Assembly (NCBI RefSeq): GCF_004343725.1
Contig: NZ_PTQW01000037.1
Location: forward strand, 1-64,000
Direction: 5' to 3'
DNA: 64,000 nt
Source of the DNA: Treponema sp. J25
GTDB taxonomy: Bacteria; Spirochaetota; Spirochaetia; Treponematales; Breznakiellaceae
The notes below the pieces were generated by a model, which worked only from the letters and a program-made list of their open reading frames with translations, did no database searches and was not told the DNA's origin. Of this stretch, positions 23,705 through 33,496 are shown piece after piece (position 1 is the first letter of the stretch; every line of letters starts with the position of its first letter). A program made the translations under genes and the position numbers.

Positions 23705-24342
23705 ACATCCTGTGCCTTGGGGGAACCGATAGTCCCTACCATCCCTTCGAGGTATACCACCCATTCCTCGAGCGCCTTATAAAGGAAGAAGGGTATACCG
23801 CCACGTACACCGAGGATATGGACGCCCTTTTACCCGACGCACTCCGGGATTTTTCTGTGGTACTGTGCTGCGTATCAGGGAAAGGCCTTTCCCCCCTTCA
23901 TGAACGGTCCCTGCTGGAAGCCATGGCGGGCATGCAACAAGACCGGTATGGGCCGCCAAAAAGCTTTGTAGGTATTCACAGTGCCAGTGCGGCCTTTTTG
24001 AACTCCGAGGCCTATCACAGAATGATCGGGGCTACCTTCCTTGCCCATCCTGTGGCTGGGCCCTTTTCTATCCAGATTCAAGAACCTATCCACCACATCA
24101 GTAGCGATTTAGTTCCCTTTTCGCTAGAAGATGAGTTATACCTTCTGGAAACCCACGGACCTTTCCGGACTTTGTTTTATACCACCTGGGAAGAGTTTTC
24201 GGTCCCCCTTGGCTGGATAAAACCCTACGGGCTTGGAAGGGTGTTTTATTTTTCCCCCGGTCACAATCCCAGCACCTGGGAACATCCTGTAGTCCGCACC
24301 ATCCTCCAGCGGGCCCTCCGCTGGGCCGCAAGAATACCGTAA
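23698..24342 (+). CDS. ThuA-like domain protein
   Basis: 214-residue protein resembling the class I glutamine-amidotransferase-like ThuA fold, first known from trehalose utilisation. Supporting features are NILCLGGTDSPYHPFEVYH at the start, the SFVGIHSASAAF segment where the family has FVGIHSA, LAHPVAGPF, and the end segment GLGRVFYFSPGHNPSTWEHP with RTILQRALRWAA. The nucleophile Cys of true amidotransferases is not there. ATG 23698 overlaps the SDR stop by 7 nt. Sugar-derived substrates are likely for the SDR/ThuA pair but this is inference. Confidence 0.85.
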   Translation: MVNILCLGGTDSPYHPFEVYHPFLERLIKEEGYTATYTEDMDALLPDALRDFSVVLCCVSGKGLSPLHERSLLEAMAGMQQDRYGPPKSFVGIHSASAAFLNSEAYHRMIGATFLAHPVAGPFSIQIQEPIHHISSDLVPFSLEDELYLLETHGPFRTLFYTTWEEFSVPLGWIKPYGLGRVFYFSPGHNPSTWEHPVVRTILQRALRWAARIP

Positions 24343-24502
24343 AAGGGGTTTCTAGAGACGGGCCCCGGGGCTCCAAAAAAATCAGGGGTCCCAAAAATCA
24401 AAAACCCCCGAAAAAGCTCCAGCAGCTAGAAAAATTGAAAAACCATGGTACTATACTGAAAGAAGAATGATCAGAAAGGGGGTTCTTAACAGGGATACGA
24501 CT

Positions 24503-24952
24503 ATGGGGAAAAAAGTTCAGGCATTTATAGGAATCGTACTAGCCGTGGGAGGTTTTTTACTCCTAGTGGGCGGCATCATTAATATGACAGACCCCAATAA
24601 TCCTAACATCTTGCAGGATGTGGTTACGCTGCCTTTCCCATTGGGGTTTTTGGTCGGGGGCATTGCCCTGTATCGGAGATCTCAAAAGAACCAACAAAAG
24701 GAACGGCGTGTTAGTTTAGAGCGGGGGATTATTTCCCTTGCCCGACAACAAGGGGGCCTTGTTACCCCCACTGAAGTGGTGCTGCACCTGGGTGTTTCTA
24801 TAGAGGAAGCCCAGGCCCTCCTTGATGGGCTTTGTCATCGGGGCCTTGCCCAAATCCTGGTGAACCCCGAAGGGAGCCTGATGTACCGGATAGAAGGGCT
24901 TCTTTCTCCCGTAGAAAAAGCTACGGCCACCAATCCTGAAAACCTGTCTTAG
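24503..24952 (+). CDS. Membrane protein with cytoplasmic winged-helix-like domain
   Basis: About 149 residues; family not recognised. Two membrane helices (FIGIVLAVGGFLLLVGGII and LPFPLGFLVGGIALY) are followed by a basic linker and a domain that reads like a winged helix: ERGIISLARQQGGLVTPTEVVLHLGVSIEEAQALLDGLCHRG. This pattern (start helix, recognition helix, wing) suggests DNA or protein binding at the membrane. ATG 24503 has AGGGA 7 nt upstream; an alternative ATG at 24467 would add 12 residues. Stands alone, facing ogt. Confidence 0.65.
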   Translation: MGKKVQAFIGIVLAVGGFLLLVGGIINMTDPNNPNILQDVVTLPFPLGFLVGGIALYRRSQKNQQKERRVSLERGIISLARQQGGLVTPTEVVLHLGVSIEEAQALLDGLCHRGLAQILVNPEGSLMYRIEGLLSPVEKATATNPENLS

Positions 24953-25052
24953 AAAGCCCCATCCGTTTTTTCTGAGGGAGACCTTTTGAGAACTAGGGTG
25001 ATCTCACCGGTTTGAAATCGCCTGGCCCGAGGGTTGGACTTTGTTCAGGGTT

Positions 25053-25685
25053 TTAGAAGCCCGCTTTTCCTGTCCCCTCAAGGGTAAGAAGCCATCGTTT
25101 TTTTTCTATTCCACCGGAATAACCACCCAGGGCTCCTTCGGTACCTATTACTCGATGACAGGGAATCACCAGGGGGAGGGGATTCGCACCACACGCATTC
25201 CCTACCGCCCGGGCATACCCTCGAGAAAGGCCAAGCCGTTCCGCTAGTTCCCCGTACGAGCAGGTACTTCCATAGGGAATCTGGAGCAAAGTCTGCCATA
25301 CCTTCTGTTGGAAGGGAGTTCCCAGTCGGAGATCAGAAGAAAAAACTGCCAGGGGGAGAGAAAAATCCCTTCGAAGTCCCTTAAAATATTCCTCTATTTG
25401 CTGGGTTGCCATAGAAAGGAGGGGACTCGTTTCTTTACGAAGGGGAACCCCGAGAGGGATTTTAAAAATCCCTTCATAGGCCATCGCCTTTTGTCCCAAT
25501 TCATGTTCCGGAAGGAACGCAAGACACCATAGGGTTTCCCGTTCTTTTTCTGCCACTGCAACTATCCCAAGAACACCAAGGGGCGTATCCGGGAGAAGGG
25601 TATACGAGAAACGTATGTTTGACCCAGTGGACCCTAGAGGAACAGATAAGCCTTTTAAAAAAGAGGTATCCCTGTTGTTTTTCAT
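25053..25685 (-). CDS. ogt: Methylated-DNA-[protein]-cysteine S-methyltransferase
   Basis: Suicide repair enzyme that takes the alkyl group from O6-alkylguanine. The active-site motif IPCHRVIG is present near residue 175, preceded by the helix-turn-helix with QKVWQTLLQIPYGSTCSYGELAERLG and followed by GGYSGGIEKKRWLLTLEG. The 210-residue length with a divergent N-terminal half fits Ogt rather than a bifunctional Ada. Start ATG 25685 has only a weak GAAAG site. Confidence 0.92.
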   Translation of the reverse strand: MKNNRDTSFLKGLSVPLGSTGSNIRFSYTLLPDTPLGVLGIVAVAEKERETLWCLAFLPEHELGQKAMAYEGIFKIPLGVPLRKETSPLLSMATQQIEEYFKGLRRDFSLPLAVFSSDLRLGTPFQQKVWQTLLQIPYGSTCSYGELAERLGLSRGYARAVGNACGANPLPLVIPCHRVIGTEGALGGYSGGIEKKRWLLTLEGTGKAGF

Positions 25686-25772
25686 TTTTTTCTTTCGGCT
25701 ACCCTATGCGGAAAAAGAACCATTATGTATCATATATTAACCGCCGATTGTTTATAGGACAAGGAGTGTATA

Positions 25773-28700
25773 ATGGGTAGAGGGAAGTTTTTTTTAAAGT
25801 TAGGAACGTTTTTTTTATTAGGTATTTTTATAGGGAAAGTATATTGGGCAGGGGCAGAACCCCCCAATGGTCAGGACAGTGTGGTAGATCTTTTTTCACC
25901 GGTCTATGCGGGATCTGGGCTTTTTACCACCAGTACTACTAATTCTCAGGCCCTTTCTCTGAACCCTGCAACCCTCGGCTCTGCCCAGCGGATCGTGCTG
26001 GATGTAGGGTATCTAGGAATTGCCGGCACCGGATCGGATGCGGGTTATGGGAACGCCATTTCCCTTGGGGTCGTGTATCCTACCCGGTACGCCGTTTTTG
26101 GCAGTTCCCTTCGTCTTATTACGAGTCCCTTTAACAGCATGCCCCTGGGAACTGTTTTCGGCACCGATCTGTACGTGGCCAAGGAACTCTACCCCGGGAT
26201 GTCCTTCGGTCTTGGTTTGAATCTAGGGTTAGGAAAGGACTGGACCGCGGCGGCTGACCTGGGTTTTTATCATCGTGTAGGAACGGTGGGGCCCCTCCAC
26301 AACTTTAGCTGGGCCTTGAGTCTTGGGGGCCTTGGAAAAAGCTACGTCCCCAGCCCCTTTACGCTCGCCGGCGGCGTAGCCTTTGACTTTTTCCGTATCC
26401 CCGGCAAAGAGAATCGATCGGATCCTTTGGTCCTGGGGGCAGCCCTGGATCTCGGTTTGCCCGGCTTTACCAATCTAACGGGGAAACTTGGCCTGTCCGC
26501 TACTATTGCCCGCTTTATCACTATTTCTTCCGCCACGGGTTTTAACGTTCGGGAAAGTCTTGCAGGGAAAGGCCCCTCTTTTATTCCATCCGTAGGGATC
26601 ACCGCTAACTTCAAACTGAACGGAGATACTACTAAAGAAGGCGCCCTCCCACGGGAAGGAGAGATGGCCACAAGTCTTGCGGTAAAGCCCCTCTATCCAG
26701 ATATCATGGCCGTGGGCGCAGGTCTTACCTGGACCCTGGGGGTAGCTGATACAAAGGGACCTGTTATCACCATAGACTATCCAGAGACCCGCTACATATC
26801 TCCCAATAACGATGGAAAGGCGGATGTACTGGAATTTCCCATTTCTATTACCGATAGCCGCTATGTGGCTTCCTGGGAATTTACCATTCTGAACCAGGAC
26901 AACCAGGTAGTGCGGACCTACCGAAACAAAGAGCGCCGACCTGAAACCCAGGGGGTACGGAACATAATCGATCGGATCCTCGATGTAAAATCAGGGGTCG
27001 AAGTTCCCGCCACCCTTCGCTGGGATGGCATCTTAGACGATGGATCCCTTGCTCCCGATGGCAACTACTTCTTTAAGGTTAGCGCTAAGGACGACAACGG
27101 CAACGAGAGTACTTCCGCAACTTACCAGGTGGTGGTAGACAATACGGCCCCGGTTGTTCGGATTATCCGGGCCGGGGGAAACACGGACCTGAATCAACTT
27201 AAAATCTTTTCTCCCGATGGAGATGGAAACAAGGATACCTTTGAAATTGTTCTAGAAGGTTCTATCGAAGATAGATGGGAAGGGGGAATATTCAACGCCG
27301 CAGGGGCCCTGGTTCGAAGCTTTAATTTCACCAATGCAAGTCCTGCGGGAACCAGCACCACCGCCCCGGCAAGTCTTATCTGGAACGGGAAGAACGACAC
27401 GGGACAGATCGTCCCCGATGGGGTATATACCTATCGGATAAGCGCCACAGACCGGGCCCAGAACACGGGGAGCACCGAGTTAGGCAATATCATCATAAAC
27501 ACCGAGCGGCCGGTGGTAAGTCTGCTCATCAACGAAGGCTTCTTCTCACCAAACGGAGATGGAATAAAGGATACCCTGGTGTTAAGTCCGGGGGTTCCGG
27601 TAAAAGAAGGGATAACCCGCTGGGATCTAAGCATTTTGGATGGTGCTGGCGCGGTACGGCGAATCTTTGAAGGCACCACGATGGCTCCACCGGCCCAGGT
27701 CATTTTTGATGGAAAATCAGGAGAGGGGGCCCTCTTACCCGAAGGGACGTATCAGGCCCAATTACGGGTTACCTACCAGAACGGCCATGTGGCGGTTACC
27801 AAATCGCCTTCTTTTGTGCTCGATATAACCGCCCCAACGGCCCGGGTGGTGGCATCCTATCCGGCCTTCTCTCCCAACAACGACGGGAACCTAGACGAAA
27901 TGGAGTTTACCCAGGATAGTAGCGAAGAAATCCAGTGGACCGGCGAAATTCGCCTGGTGCAGGAAGCAGGAAAGGCCCCGGTGGCAAGCCGAACCGGTGA
28001 AGGGACAGGGATCCTGGTCCGGACCTTCTCTTTCAGTGGAAAGGTAGATCCCCGCATCACCTGGGATGGTCGGGATTCTCAGGGGCGACCGGTGCCTGAT
28101 GGCGTGTATGAATATCGGCTGGTCAGTATCGATAGGGCCGGAAACCGGGGTACTTCCAACGCGGTGCAGTTTACCCTTACCACCGTTGACACACCAGTAC
28201 TCGTGAATACCGATAGTCGGGCATTCTCGCCAAACGGAGATAGGGTAAAAGATACAATCACCATTATTCCCCAACTCCAGGTAACCGAAGGAATCGCGAA
28301 CTGGCGGCTTGAAATTTTAGACAGCCAGAATACGCCGGTCCGCATCTTTGAAGGACGAAACACGGCGCCCCAAAACACCGTATGGGATGGTAAAAACACC
28401 GCTGGCACGGTGGTTCCCGATGGAAAATATACGGCCCGTTTACAGATTCGTTATGTGGCAGGGAATCAGCCAGTAGCAAGTTCCCTCCCCTTCACCGTAG
28501 ATACCCAGGCCCCACAAATAGAACTCTCTGTACCGTATACGCTCTTCTCACCGAACAACGATGGGAATCGGGACTTCCTCCCCATTCAAGTTCGGACCCC
28601 CGGGAACGATACGTGGACCTTGAGTATCCTTAACCAGAATCGACAGATAGTCCAGAGCTGGGAATGGAGGGGGGCTGCTCCCGATATTCGCTGGAACGGA

Positions 28701-29930
28701 ACTGATAGGGCGGGAAATCAGACCGCCGACGGGACCTACTCTATCGTTGCAAGCAGCACCGACGAAGCGGGCAACACCACAAGCCGAACCATCGAAGGCA
28801 TCGTCATGGATAGCCGCGTTCCCCGGGCCTTCCTTACCGCCTCTACCCAGGCTATTTCTCCCAATGGTGATGGTGTAGCGGATACGGTAAACTTCTCCAT
28901 AGTCCTTACCTTAAAGGATGGCATTGAAAGCTGGAAGCTGGAACTTCTTACTGAACAGGGAACCAGTCACCGTATTCTAGGAACCTCTGTTCCTACCACA
29001 GGAACGGCCACCGGAAGCGGCAGCCCGGCCCAGGGCTCGGCACCAGCAATTCGAACCGCCCCGATCCCCCCGGAAACTCTTAGCTGGGACGGGCGGGATG
29101 CCGCTGGAGTGGTAAGAGAAGGCACCTACCAACCCCGCCTTACGGTAAAATATGCCAAGGGTGACCAGATAGAGATCATGGGTGCACCGATCTTAGTAGA
29201 TATCACTGGTCCGGTATTGAGTCTTTCTACGCGACCCCAGTACTTTAGTCCTGATAACGACGGTGTGGATGATGAACTCTTTATCCAAATCAGTGCTCGA
29301 GACGCCTCTCCCATTGCATCTTGGTCCCTGGAAATCCGAGAACCCGAGGGGCCCAAACAGCTCTTCTATCGTCTTGAAGGACGGGGGGCTCCCACCGAAC
29401 GCATTGTGTGGGATGGACGGAGCAACCGGGGTGAACTCGTGCAGGCCGCTACGGATTACCCCGTTACCCTGGTAGTGACCGACAGTCTGGGGAACACCAG
29501 TCGTCTTGAAAGTATGATCAGCGTGGACGTGCTCGTGATCCGGGAAGGGAATCTCCTTAAAATACGGGTACCCTCAATTATTTTCCGGGAGAATGCGGCC
29601 GACTTTATCGGTGTAGCCCCTGAAAAGGTGGAAAACAACCTGCGGGTTATCCGCCGAATTGCCGAAATCCTGAATAGATTCCGGGATTACAGGGTAACCG
29701 TGGAAGGACACGCCAACCCCGTGACCCGAACAACCCGGGAGGAACGGGAAGAGCTCCAGCCCTTAAGCGAAGCCCGGGCAAAGGCGGTGATGGACCGACT
29801 CATCGAATATGGCGTGGACCGGAACCGGCTTTCCTATGTAGGACGGGGCGGAACCCAGCCCGTGGTCCGATGGGAAGACCGGGACAATTGGTGGAAGAAC
29901 CGACGGGTTGAATTTATTTTGATTAAGTAA
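25773..29930 (+). CDS. Giant envelope protein: barrel-like N-terminus, eight FlgD-Ig-like repeats, OmpA C-terminus
   Basis: 1385 residues with signal peptide (residues 1-30). Residues 40-300 look like a PorV/UPF0164-type barrel (SQALSLNPATLGSAQRI, then many Gly-rich strands). Eight repeats begin with the motif [FI]SP[ND]xDGxxD at about residues 341, 478, 589, 698, 817, 923, 1026 and 1156, each followed by a W-D-G type strand, as in FlgD-like Ig domains. Residues about 1245-1385 are an OmpA peptidoglycan-binding domain (VTVEGHANP, LSEARAKAVMDRLIEYGVD, NRRVEFILIK). It may link outer membrane and cell wall over a long distance. AAGGAG supports the start. The fifth repeat has Arg in place of the second Gly (NGDRVKD). 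Confidence 0.88.
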   Translation: MGRGKFFLKLGTFFLLGIFIGKVYWAGAEPPNGQDSVVDLFSPVYAGSGLFTTSTTNSQALSLNPATLGSAQRIVLDVGYLGIAGTGSDAGYGNAISLGVVYPTRYAVFGSSLRLITSPFNSMPLGTVFGTDLYVAKELYPGMSFGLGLNLGLGKDWTAAADLGFYHRVGTVGPLHNFSWALSLGGLGKSYVPSPFTLAGGVAFDFFRIPGKENRSDPLVLGAALDLGLPGFTNLTGKLGLSATIARFITISSATGFNVRESLAGKGPSFIPSVGITANFKLNGDTTKEGALPREGEMATSLAVKPLYPDIMAVGAGLTWTLGVADTKGPVITIDYPETRYISPNNDGKADVLEFPISITDSRYVASWEFTILNQDNQVVRTYRNKERRPETQGVRNIIDRILDVKSGVEVPATLRWDGILDDGSLAPDGNYFFKVSAKDDNGNESTSATYQVVVDNTAPVVRIIRAGGNTDLNQLKIFSPDGDGNKDTFEIVLEGSIEDRWEGGIFNAAGALVRSFNFTNASPAGTSTTAPASLIWNGKNDTGQIVPDGVYTYRISATDRAQNTGSTELGNIIINTERPVVSLLINEGFFSPNGDGIKDTLVLSPGVPVKEGITRWDLSILDGAGAVRRIFEGTTMAPPAQVIFDGKSGEGALLPEGTYQAQLRVTYQNGHVAVTKSPSFVLDITAPTARVVASYPAFSPNNDGNLDEMEFTQDSSEEIQWTGEIRLVQEAGKAPVASRTGEGTGILVRTFSFSGKVDPRITWDGRDSQGRPVPDGVYEYRLVSIDRAGNRGTSNAVQFTLTTVDTPVLVNTDSRAFSPNGDRVKDTITIIPQLQVTEGIANWRLEILDSQNTPVRIFEGRNTAPQNTVWDGKNTAGTVVPDGKYTARLQIRYVAGNQPVASSLPFTVDTQAPQIELSVPYTLFSPNNDGNRDFLPIQVRTPGNDTWTLSILNQNRQIVQSWEWRGAAPDIRWNGTDRAGNQTADGTYSIVASSTDEAGNTTSRTIEGIVMDSRVPRAFLTASTQAISPNGDGVADTVNFSIVLTLKDGIESWKLELLTEQGTSHRILGTSVPTTGTATGSGSPAQGSAPAIRTAPIPPETLSWDGRDAAGVVREGTYQPRLTVKYAKGDQIEIMGAPILVDITGPVLSLSTRPQYFSPDNDGVDDELFIQISARDASPIASWSLEIREPEGPKQLFYRLEGRGAPTERIVWDGRSNRGELVQAATDYPVTLVVTDSLGNTSRLESMISVDVLVIREGNLLKIRVPSIIFRENAADFIGVAPEKVENNLRVIRRIAEILNRFRDYRVTVEGHANPVTRTTREEREELQPLSEARAKAVMDRLIEYGVDRNRLSYVGRGGTQPVVRWEDRDNWWKNRRVEFILIK

Positions 29931-29980
29931 AATAGCTTGTCTTTGCGGTAGAGCTCCTTTGTGGCAGCTCTGCCTTTGTA

Positions 29981-30011
29981 AAGGGCCGGGTAAAACCGGC
30001 CCTTATTTTTT
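29981..30011 (+). terminator. Rho-independent terminator of the FlgD-Ig/OmpA gene
   Basis: AAGGGCCGG (29981-29989) and CCGGCCCTT (29996-30004) form a perfect 9-bp stem with a 6-nt loop, followed by ATTTTTT. The stem overlaps the last bases of the convergent methyltransferase gene. Confidence 0.85.
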
Positions 30012-30866
30012 CCCTACCACTATCAAGGTTTGAGCATCCTGATCATAGGGCCGAAGATTCCAACTCCCATAGACCTCAATATCTTCAAAACCCGCATCCG
30101 ATAAAAGGTGTATTAATTCGGCGGCGCTATATAAACGCTGACAAAAACGTTTTTCGTAGCGGTTCCCCGCCGTATCAATAAGTATCCAGTGGTTTTCCAG
30201 AAGCCGCCAGGCATCAAGAATGCGATAACGGGTAAGCACGGTATAGCCAGAGCGTTCAAACCATTCACCTTCTATGAAATCCCGGGCTTCGATTTCCTTG
30301 CTCAGGGTTTCTAGAATATACCTTCCTCCTTTCTTTAAAGAATCGTAGGCATTTTGCACCACGAGCATATCATCTTCGGGATCGTCAAAATACCCAAAGG
30401 AAGTATAGAGGTTCACCACTCCATCAAAACGATCAGGCCGTTGAAAGAGCCGCACATCCTGTCGGACCAATTCCAGCGGAACCCCCACAGTGCGGGCACT
30501 TTCGGCCGCCGCCTCGAGGTACGATGGGGTAATATCCACACCGGTTACCCGGGCTCCTTGCAAGGCAAGTTCCACCGCGATTCGACCAGTACCGCAGCAT
30601 TGATCCAGAATCTCTAAAGGTTCAGCAGGCTCCTCCCCCTGCGGGATATTCGTTTTTATCCTGGAAGAGGATGCCCCTTTTTCCGCATTTCCCTCTGAGG
30701 GAGGATTCCCCGCAGGTGTTCCCCGTCGAAGAAATTCTACAATTCGTTTAACCACAAGGGGAACTTCCTGCCAGCGGGCCTCATCAAAAATTATCGGAGC
30801 AAAACGCTGCCAGAATTGTTCATCCTCAAACCACGATTCAGAGTGGGGTGTCTTTTCACCTTTCAT
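30003..30866 (-). CDS. Class I SAM-dependent methyltransferase
   Basis: 287 residues. SAM-binding motif I is ILDQCCGTGRIAVELALQGARVTGVD near residues 90-115, followed by GVPLELVRQDVRLF and FDGVVNLYTSFGYF, typical of small-molecule class I methyltransferases. The N-terminus (WFEDEQFWQRFAPIIFDEARW) is found in a related group of unknown substrate. A Glu/Ser/Lys-rich insertion (residues 56-85) is unusual. GGGAGG supports ATG 30866. Divergent from the manC-like gene. Confidence 0.88.
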   Translation of the reverse strand: MKGEKTPHSESWFEDEQFWQRFAPIIFDEARWQEVPLVVKRIVEFLRRGTPAGNPPSEGNAEKGASSSRIKTNIPQGEEPAEPLEILDQCCGTGRIAVELALQGARVTGVDITPSYLEAAAESARTVGVPLELVRQDVRLFQRPDRFDGVVNLYTSFGYFDDPEDDMLVVQNAYDSLKKGGRYILETLSKEIEARDFIEGEWFERSGYTVLTRYRILDAWRLLENHWILIDTAGNRYEKRFCQRLYSAAELIHLLSDAGFEDIEVYGSWNLRPYDQDAQTLIVVGKK

Positions 30867-30879
30867 AGGGCCTCCCTGG

Positions 30880-30915
30880 TTGCGAGATAGAAGGAGTATA
30901 GCGTATAATCAAGGA
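30880..30915 (+). promoter_or_regulatory. Leaderless-type promoter of the mannose-1-phosphate guanylyltransferase gene
   Basis: TTGCGA (30880-30885), 18-bp spacer, perfect TATAAT (30904-30909), 6 nt, ATG at 30916. The AAGGA directly before the ATG touches it and is too close for a ribosome-binding site. Confidence 0.6.
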
Positions 30916-32049
30916 ATGTTTAACGATAGTATTATACTCGCCGGTGGATCGGGAACCCGTCTGTGGCCCGCCAGTAACACCCATAAACCGAAACAATTTT
31001 TGCAGACCCCCCGGGGCACAACCCTTTTTGAAGAAGCCCTCGAGCGGGCCTTTGCGATAACAGAACCGGAAGGAAGGGTTGTGGTCGTCTGCGGTAAGAC
31101 CCACATTCCCCATATTGTAGCCTCCTGTACGGAACTTCCTGTAGAGCAACGAAAACGCCTCGTGCTTATTCCCGAACCCTTTGCCCGGAATACCGCCCCC
31201 GCTATCACCTGCGCCGTTCGCTACCTGGAATTTCTCCATGGGAAAAAAGAAAGCACCGCCCTGGTGCTCACGAGCGATCATATTATGGGCCCCCTCGAAA
31301 CCTTTGTGGAGGATGCAGATGCGGCAAGTTTCCTGGCCCAGCACCATGCCCTCGTGGTATTTGGGATTCCCCCCCGTCATCCTGAAACCGGATATGGCTA
31401 TATCGAAGCGGGGGCTTCCCTTACTACTCCCCAAAACCTCACCAATACCTACCAGGTAAAATCTTTCCGGGAAAAACCGGATCGCCCTACCGCAGAAACA
31501 TTCCTTAAACAGGGGAACTTTTTCTGGAACTCCGGTATGTTCGCCTTTTCGGTTTCCCAATTCAAGGAAAACCTCCGGAAATATGCGCCCGTCATCATGG
31601 AATCCTTTAAGCAACTCACGGATCCGACAACTGATGCGTCCATGTGGCAGATTGAGTACGAGGTTCCCCTCCTGCAACGATGGAAAGGACTTGAAAAAAG
31701 TTATGAACAGTGCCCTTCTATATCTATTGATTATGCCCTCGCAGAAAAATGCCGCGATGTGGCGGTGGTCCAGGCCCGCTTTTCCTGGACCGATGTAGGT
31801 TCCTGGGATGAATATGCCCGCCTCTTTTCTAATTCATCGGGGACAGTATATAGTTTTAAGGCGGAAAATTGTTTTGTAGACAGTGATTTCCCCGTGGCCC
31901 TCTGTGGGGTGGAGGATCTTCTGGTGGTGGGGCGTAAAAATCCCGAAACGGGCACCCCGGTGGTCCTTATCTGTAAACGGGGGGATACTCAGGGAGTAAA
32001 AGACATTGTAGAGCAAATCAAATCCGATCATCGGACTGATTTATTATAA
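30916..32049 (+). CDS. manC: Mannose-1-phosphate guanylyltransferase
   Basis: Forms GDP-mannose from mannose-1-phosphate and GTP for glycan synthesis. Nucleotide-binding motif ILAGGSGTRLWPAS at residues 6-19, FVEKP-type motif as SFREKPDRPTAE, and WNSGMFAFS, SIDYALAEK, FSWTDVGSWDE in the family order. At 377 residues it lacks the fused phosphomannose isomerase of long ManC enzymes. An in-frame TTG at 30880 would add 12 residues but sits in the promoter. No Shine-Dalgarno site; probable leaderless start. Confidence 0.93.
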   Translation: MFNDSIILAGGSGTRLWPASNTHKPKQFLQTPRGTTLFEEALERAFAITEPEGRVVVVCGKTHIPHIVASCTELPVEQRKRLVLIPEPFARNTAPAITCAVRYLEFLHGKKESTALVLTSDHIMGPLETFVEDADAASFLAQHHALVVFGIPPRHPETGYGYIEAGASLTTPQNLTNTYQVKSFREKPDRPTAETFLKQGNFFWNSGMFAFSVSQFKENLRKYAPVIMESFKQLTDPTTDASMWQIEYEVPLLQRWKGLEKSYEQCPSISIDYALAEKCRDVAVVQARFSWTDVGSWDEYARLFSNSSGTVYSFKAENCFVDSDFPVALCGVEDLLVVGRKNPETGTPVVLICKRGDTQGVKDIVEQIKSDHRTDLL

Positions 32050-32114
32050 ATTGATCTTGTTTTCCCGAAAAATCTGGGGAAACAGGCCATCTATTCAAAA
32101 CAACTGGAGGAGAT

Positions 32115-33452
32115 ATGGTTATTCTTACGTTAAACTGTGGTTCTTCATCTGCCAAATATCAGGTGTATGATTGGGAAAAACAGGATGTGCTTGCGGTGGG
32201 GATTGTCGAACGGGTTACCCAGGGAGGTTCCTTTATCACCCATCGGGCAAAAGGAAAAGAGGAATTTACCCTGAATCAGGATTGCCCCACCCATGTAGAT
32301 GCGGTAGAGCTCATCATCAAGATTCTCACCGATCCTACCCATGGGGTCATCCATGACATGGGGATGATTAAAGCGGTGGGACACCGGGTAGTCCACGGGG
32401 GCTCCAAATTCACCAAATCGGTGATCGTTACCGATGAGGTACTCCAGACCTTCCGGGAAGTTTCCGATTTAGCCCCCCTTCACAATCCCGCAAACATCAT
32501 GGGTATTGAGGCAGCCCGAAAGGTTCTGCCCTCGGTTCCCCACTGTGCCATCATGGACACGGCCTGGCACCAGACCATGCCGGCTTCAAGCTACATCTAT
32601 GCCCTACCTGCAGAATGGCACGAAAAATACCAGGTCCGTCGGTATGGCTTCCATGGCACAAGCTTTTTGTATACCTCTAAGCGGGCAGCGGTGCTTCTCG
32701 GAAAGGACTTCCATCAATGTAACCTCATCATCGCCCACCTCGGAAACGGGGCTTCCATCAATGCCGTAAAAGACGGCTGTTCCTTTGATACTTCCATGGG
32801 GCTTTCCCCCCTGGAAGGGCTTGTCATGGGAAGCCGCTGCGGTGATATTGATCCGGCCATTCCCTTCTACATGATGCGCGTGGCGGGGCTTACCGCCACC
32901 GAAGTAGAAAATATGATGAACAAGAAATCGGGGCTTCTGGGACTTACCGGCGGCCGGTTCACCGATCGGCGGGATATTCAAGCGGCGGTAGAGAAGGGAG
33001 ACAAACAGGCAGAACTCGCCCAAGACGTGGAGGCGTACCGGGTAAAGAAGTACATCGGTGCCTATATGGCCGCCCTCGGCCGGGTGGATGCCCTGGTCTT
33101 TACCGCAGGGGCTGGTGAGATGGCCCCCTTTATCAGGAAAAAAATCCTTGCCGGCCTTGAACCGCTGGGAATCGTCTACGATCCCCAAAAGAACGAAATT
33201 GCCCGGACCCGAAACGCAGAAACCAACATCGCTGCTAAAGATTCTAAGATTCCCATCTTCATTATCCCCACCGATGAAGAGCTCGTGATGACCGAAGACG
33301 CCTACGCCCTTATGAAAGGCACCTACGACATTCACACCCGCTTTACCTATACCTTCCAGAAACGGGACTACGTAAACAAGTCCCGAGAAGAGGCCCTCCA
33401 GCGGGATCTGCAGAAGAATCCTGCCCTGGCTTCTATTATCGTGCGGCCTTGA
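32115..33452 (+). CDS. ackA: Acetate kinase
   Basis: Makes ATP and acetate from acetyl phosphate in fermentation. Signatures: [16 protein letters not shown] at the start, [42 protein letters not shown] and FTAGAGE. 445 residues is slightly longer than usual (about 400), with the extra length at the C-terminus. GGAGGAG supports the ATG. 65 bp after the manC-like gene; phosphotransacetylase is not nearby. Confidence 0.96.
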   Translation: MVILTLNCGSSSAKYQVYDWEKQDVLAVGIVERVTQGGSFITHRAKGKEEFTLNQDCPTHVDAVELIIKILTDPTHGVIHDMGMIKAVGHRVVHGGSKFTKSVIVTDEVLQTFREVSDLAPLHNPANIMGIEAARKVLPSVPHCAIMDTAWHQTMPASSYIYALPAEWHEKYQVRRYGFHGTSFLYTSKRAAVLLGKDFHQCNLIIAHLGNGASINAVKDGCSFDTSMGLSPLEGLVMGSRCGDIDPAIPFYMMRVAGLTATEVENMMNKKSGLLGLTGGRFTDRRDIQAAVEKGDKQAELAQDVEAYRVKKYIGAYMAALGRVDALVFTAGAGEMAPFIRKKILAGLEPLGIVYDPQKNEIARTRNAETNIAAKDSKIPIFIIPTDEELVMTEDAYALMKGTYDIHTRFTYTFQKRDYVNKSREEALQRDLQKNPALASIIVRP

Positions 33453-33496
33453 TACGATAGGGCGCTGAACAAGGAAGAAGGGAGGAAGAAAGGGCT

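Noticed and set aside
26790-29290. Regular DNA repeats resembling a CRISPR array
   Set aside because: They are degenerate codons for the repeated SPNxDG protein motif, at 300-390 bp spacing.
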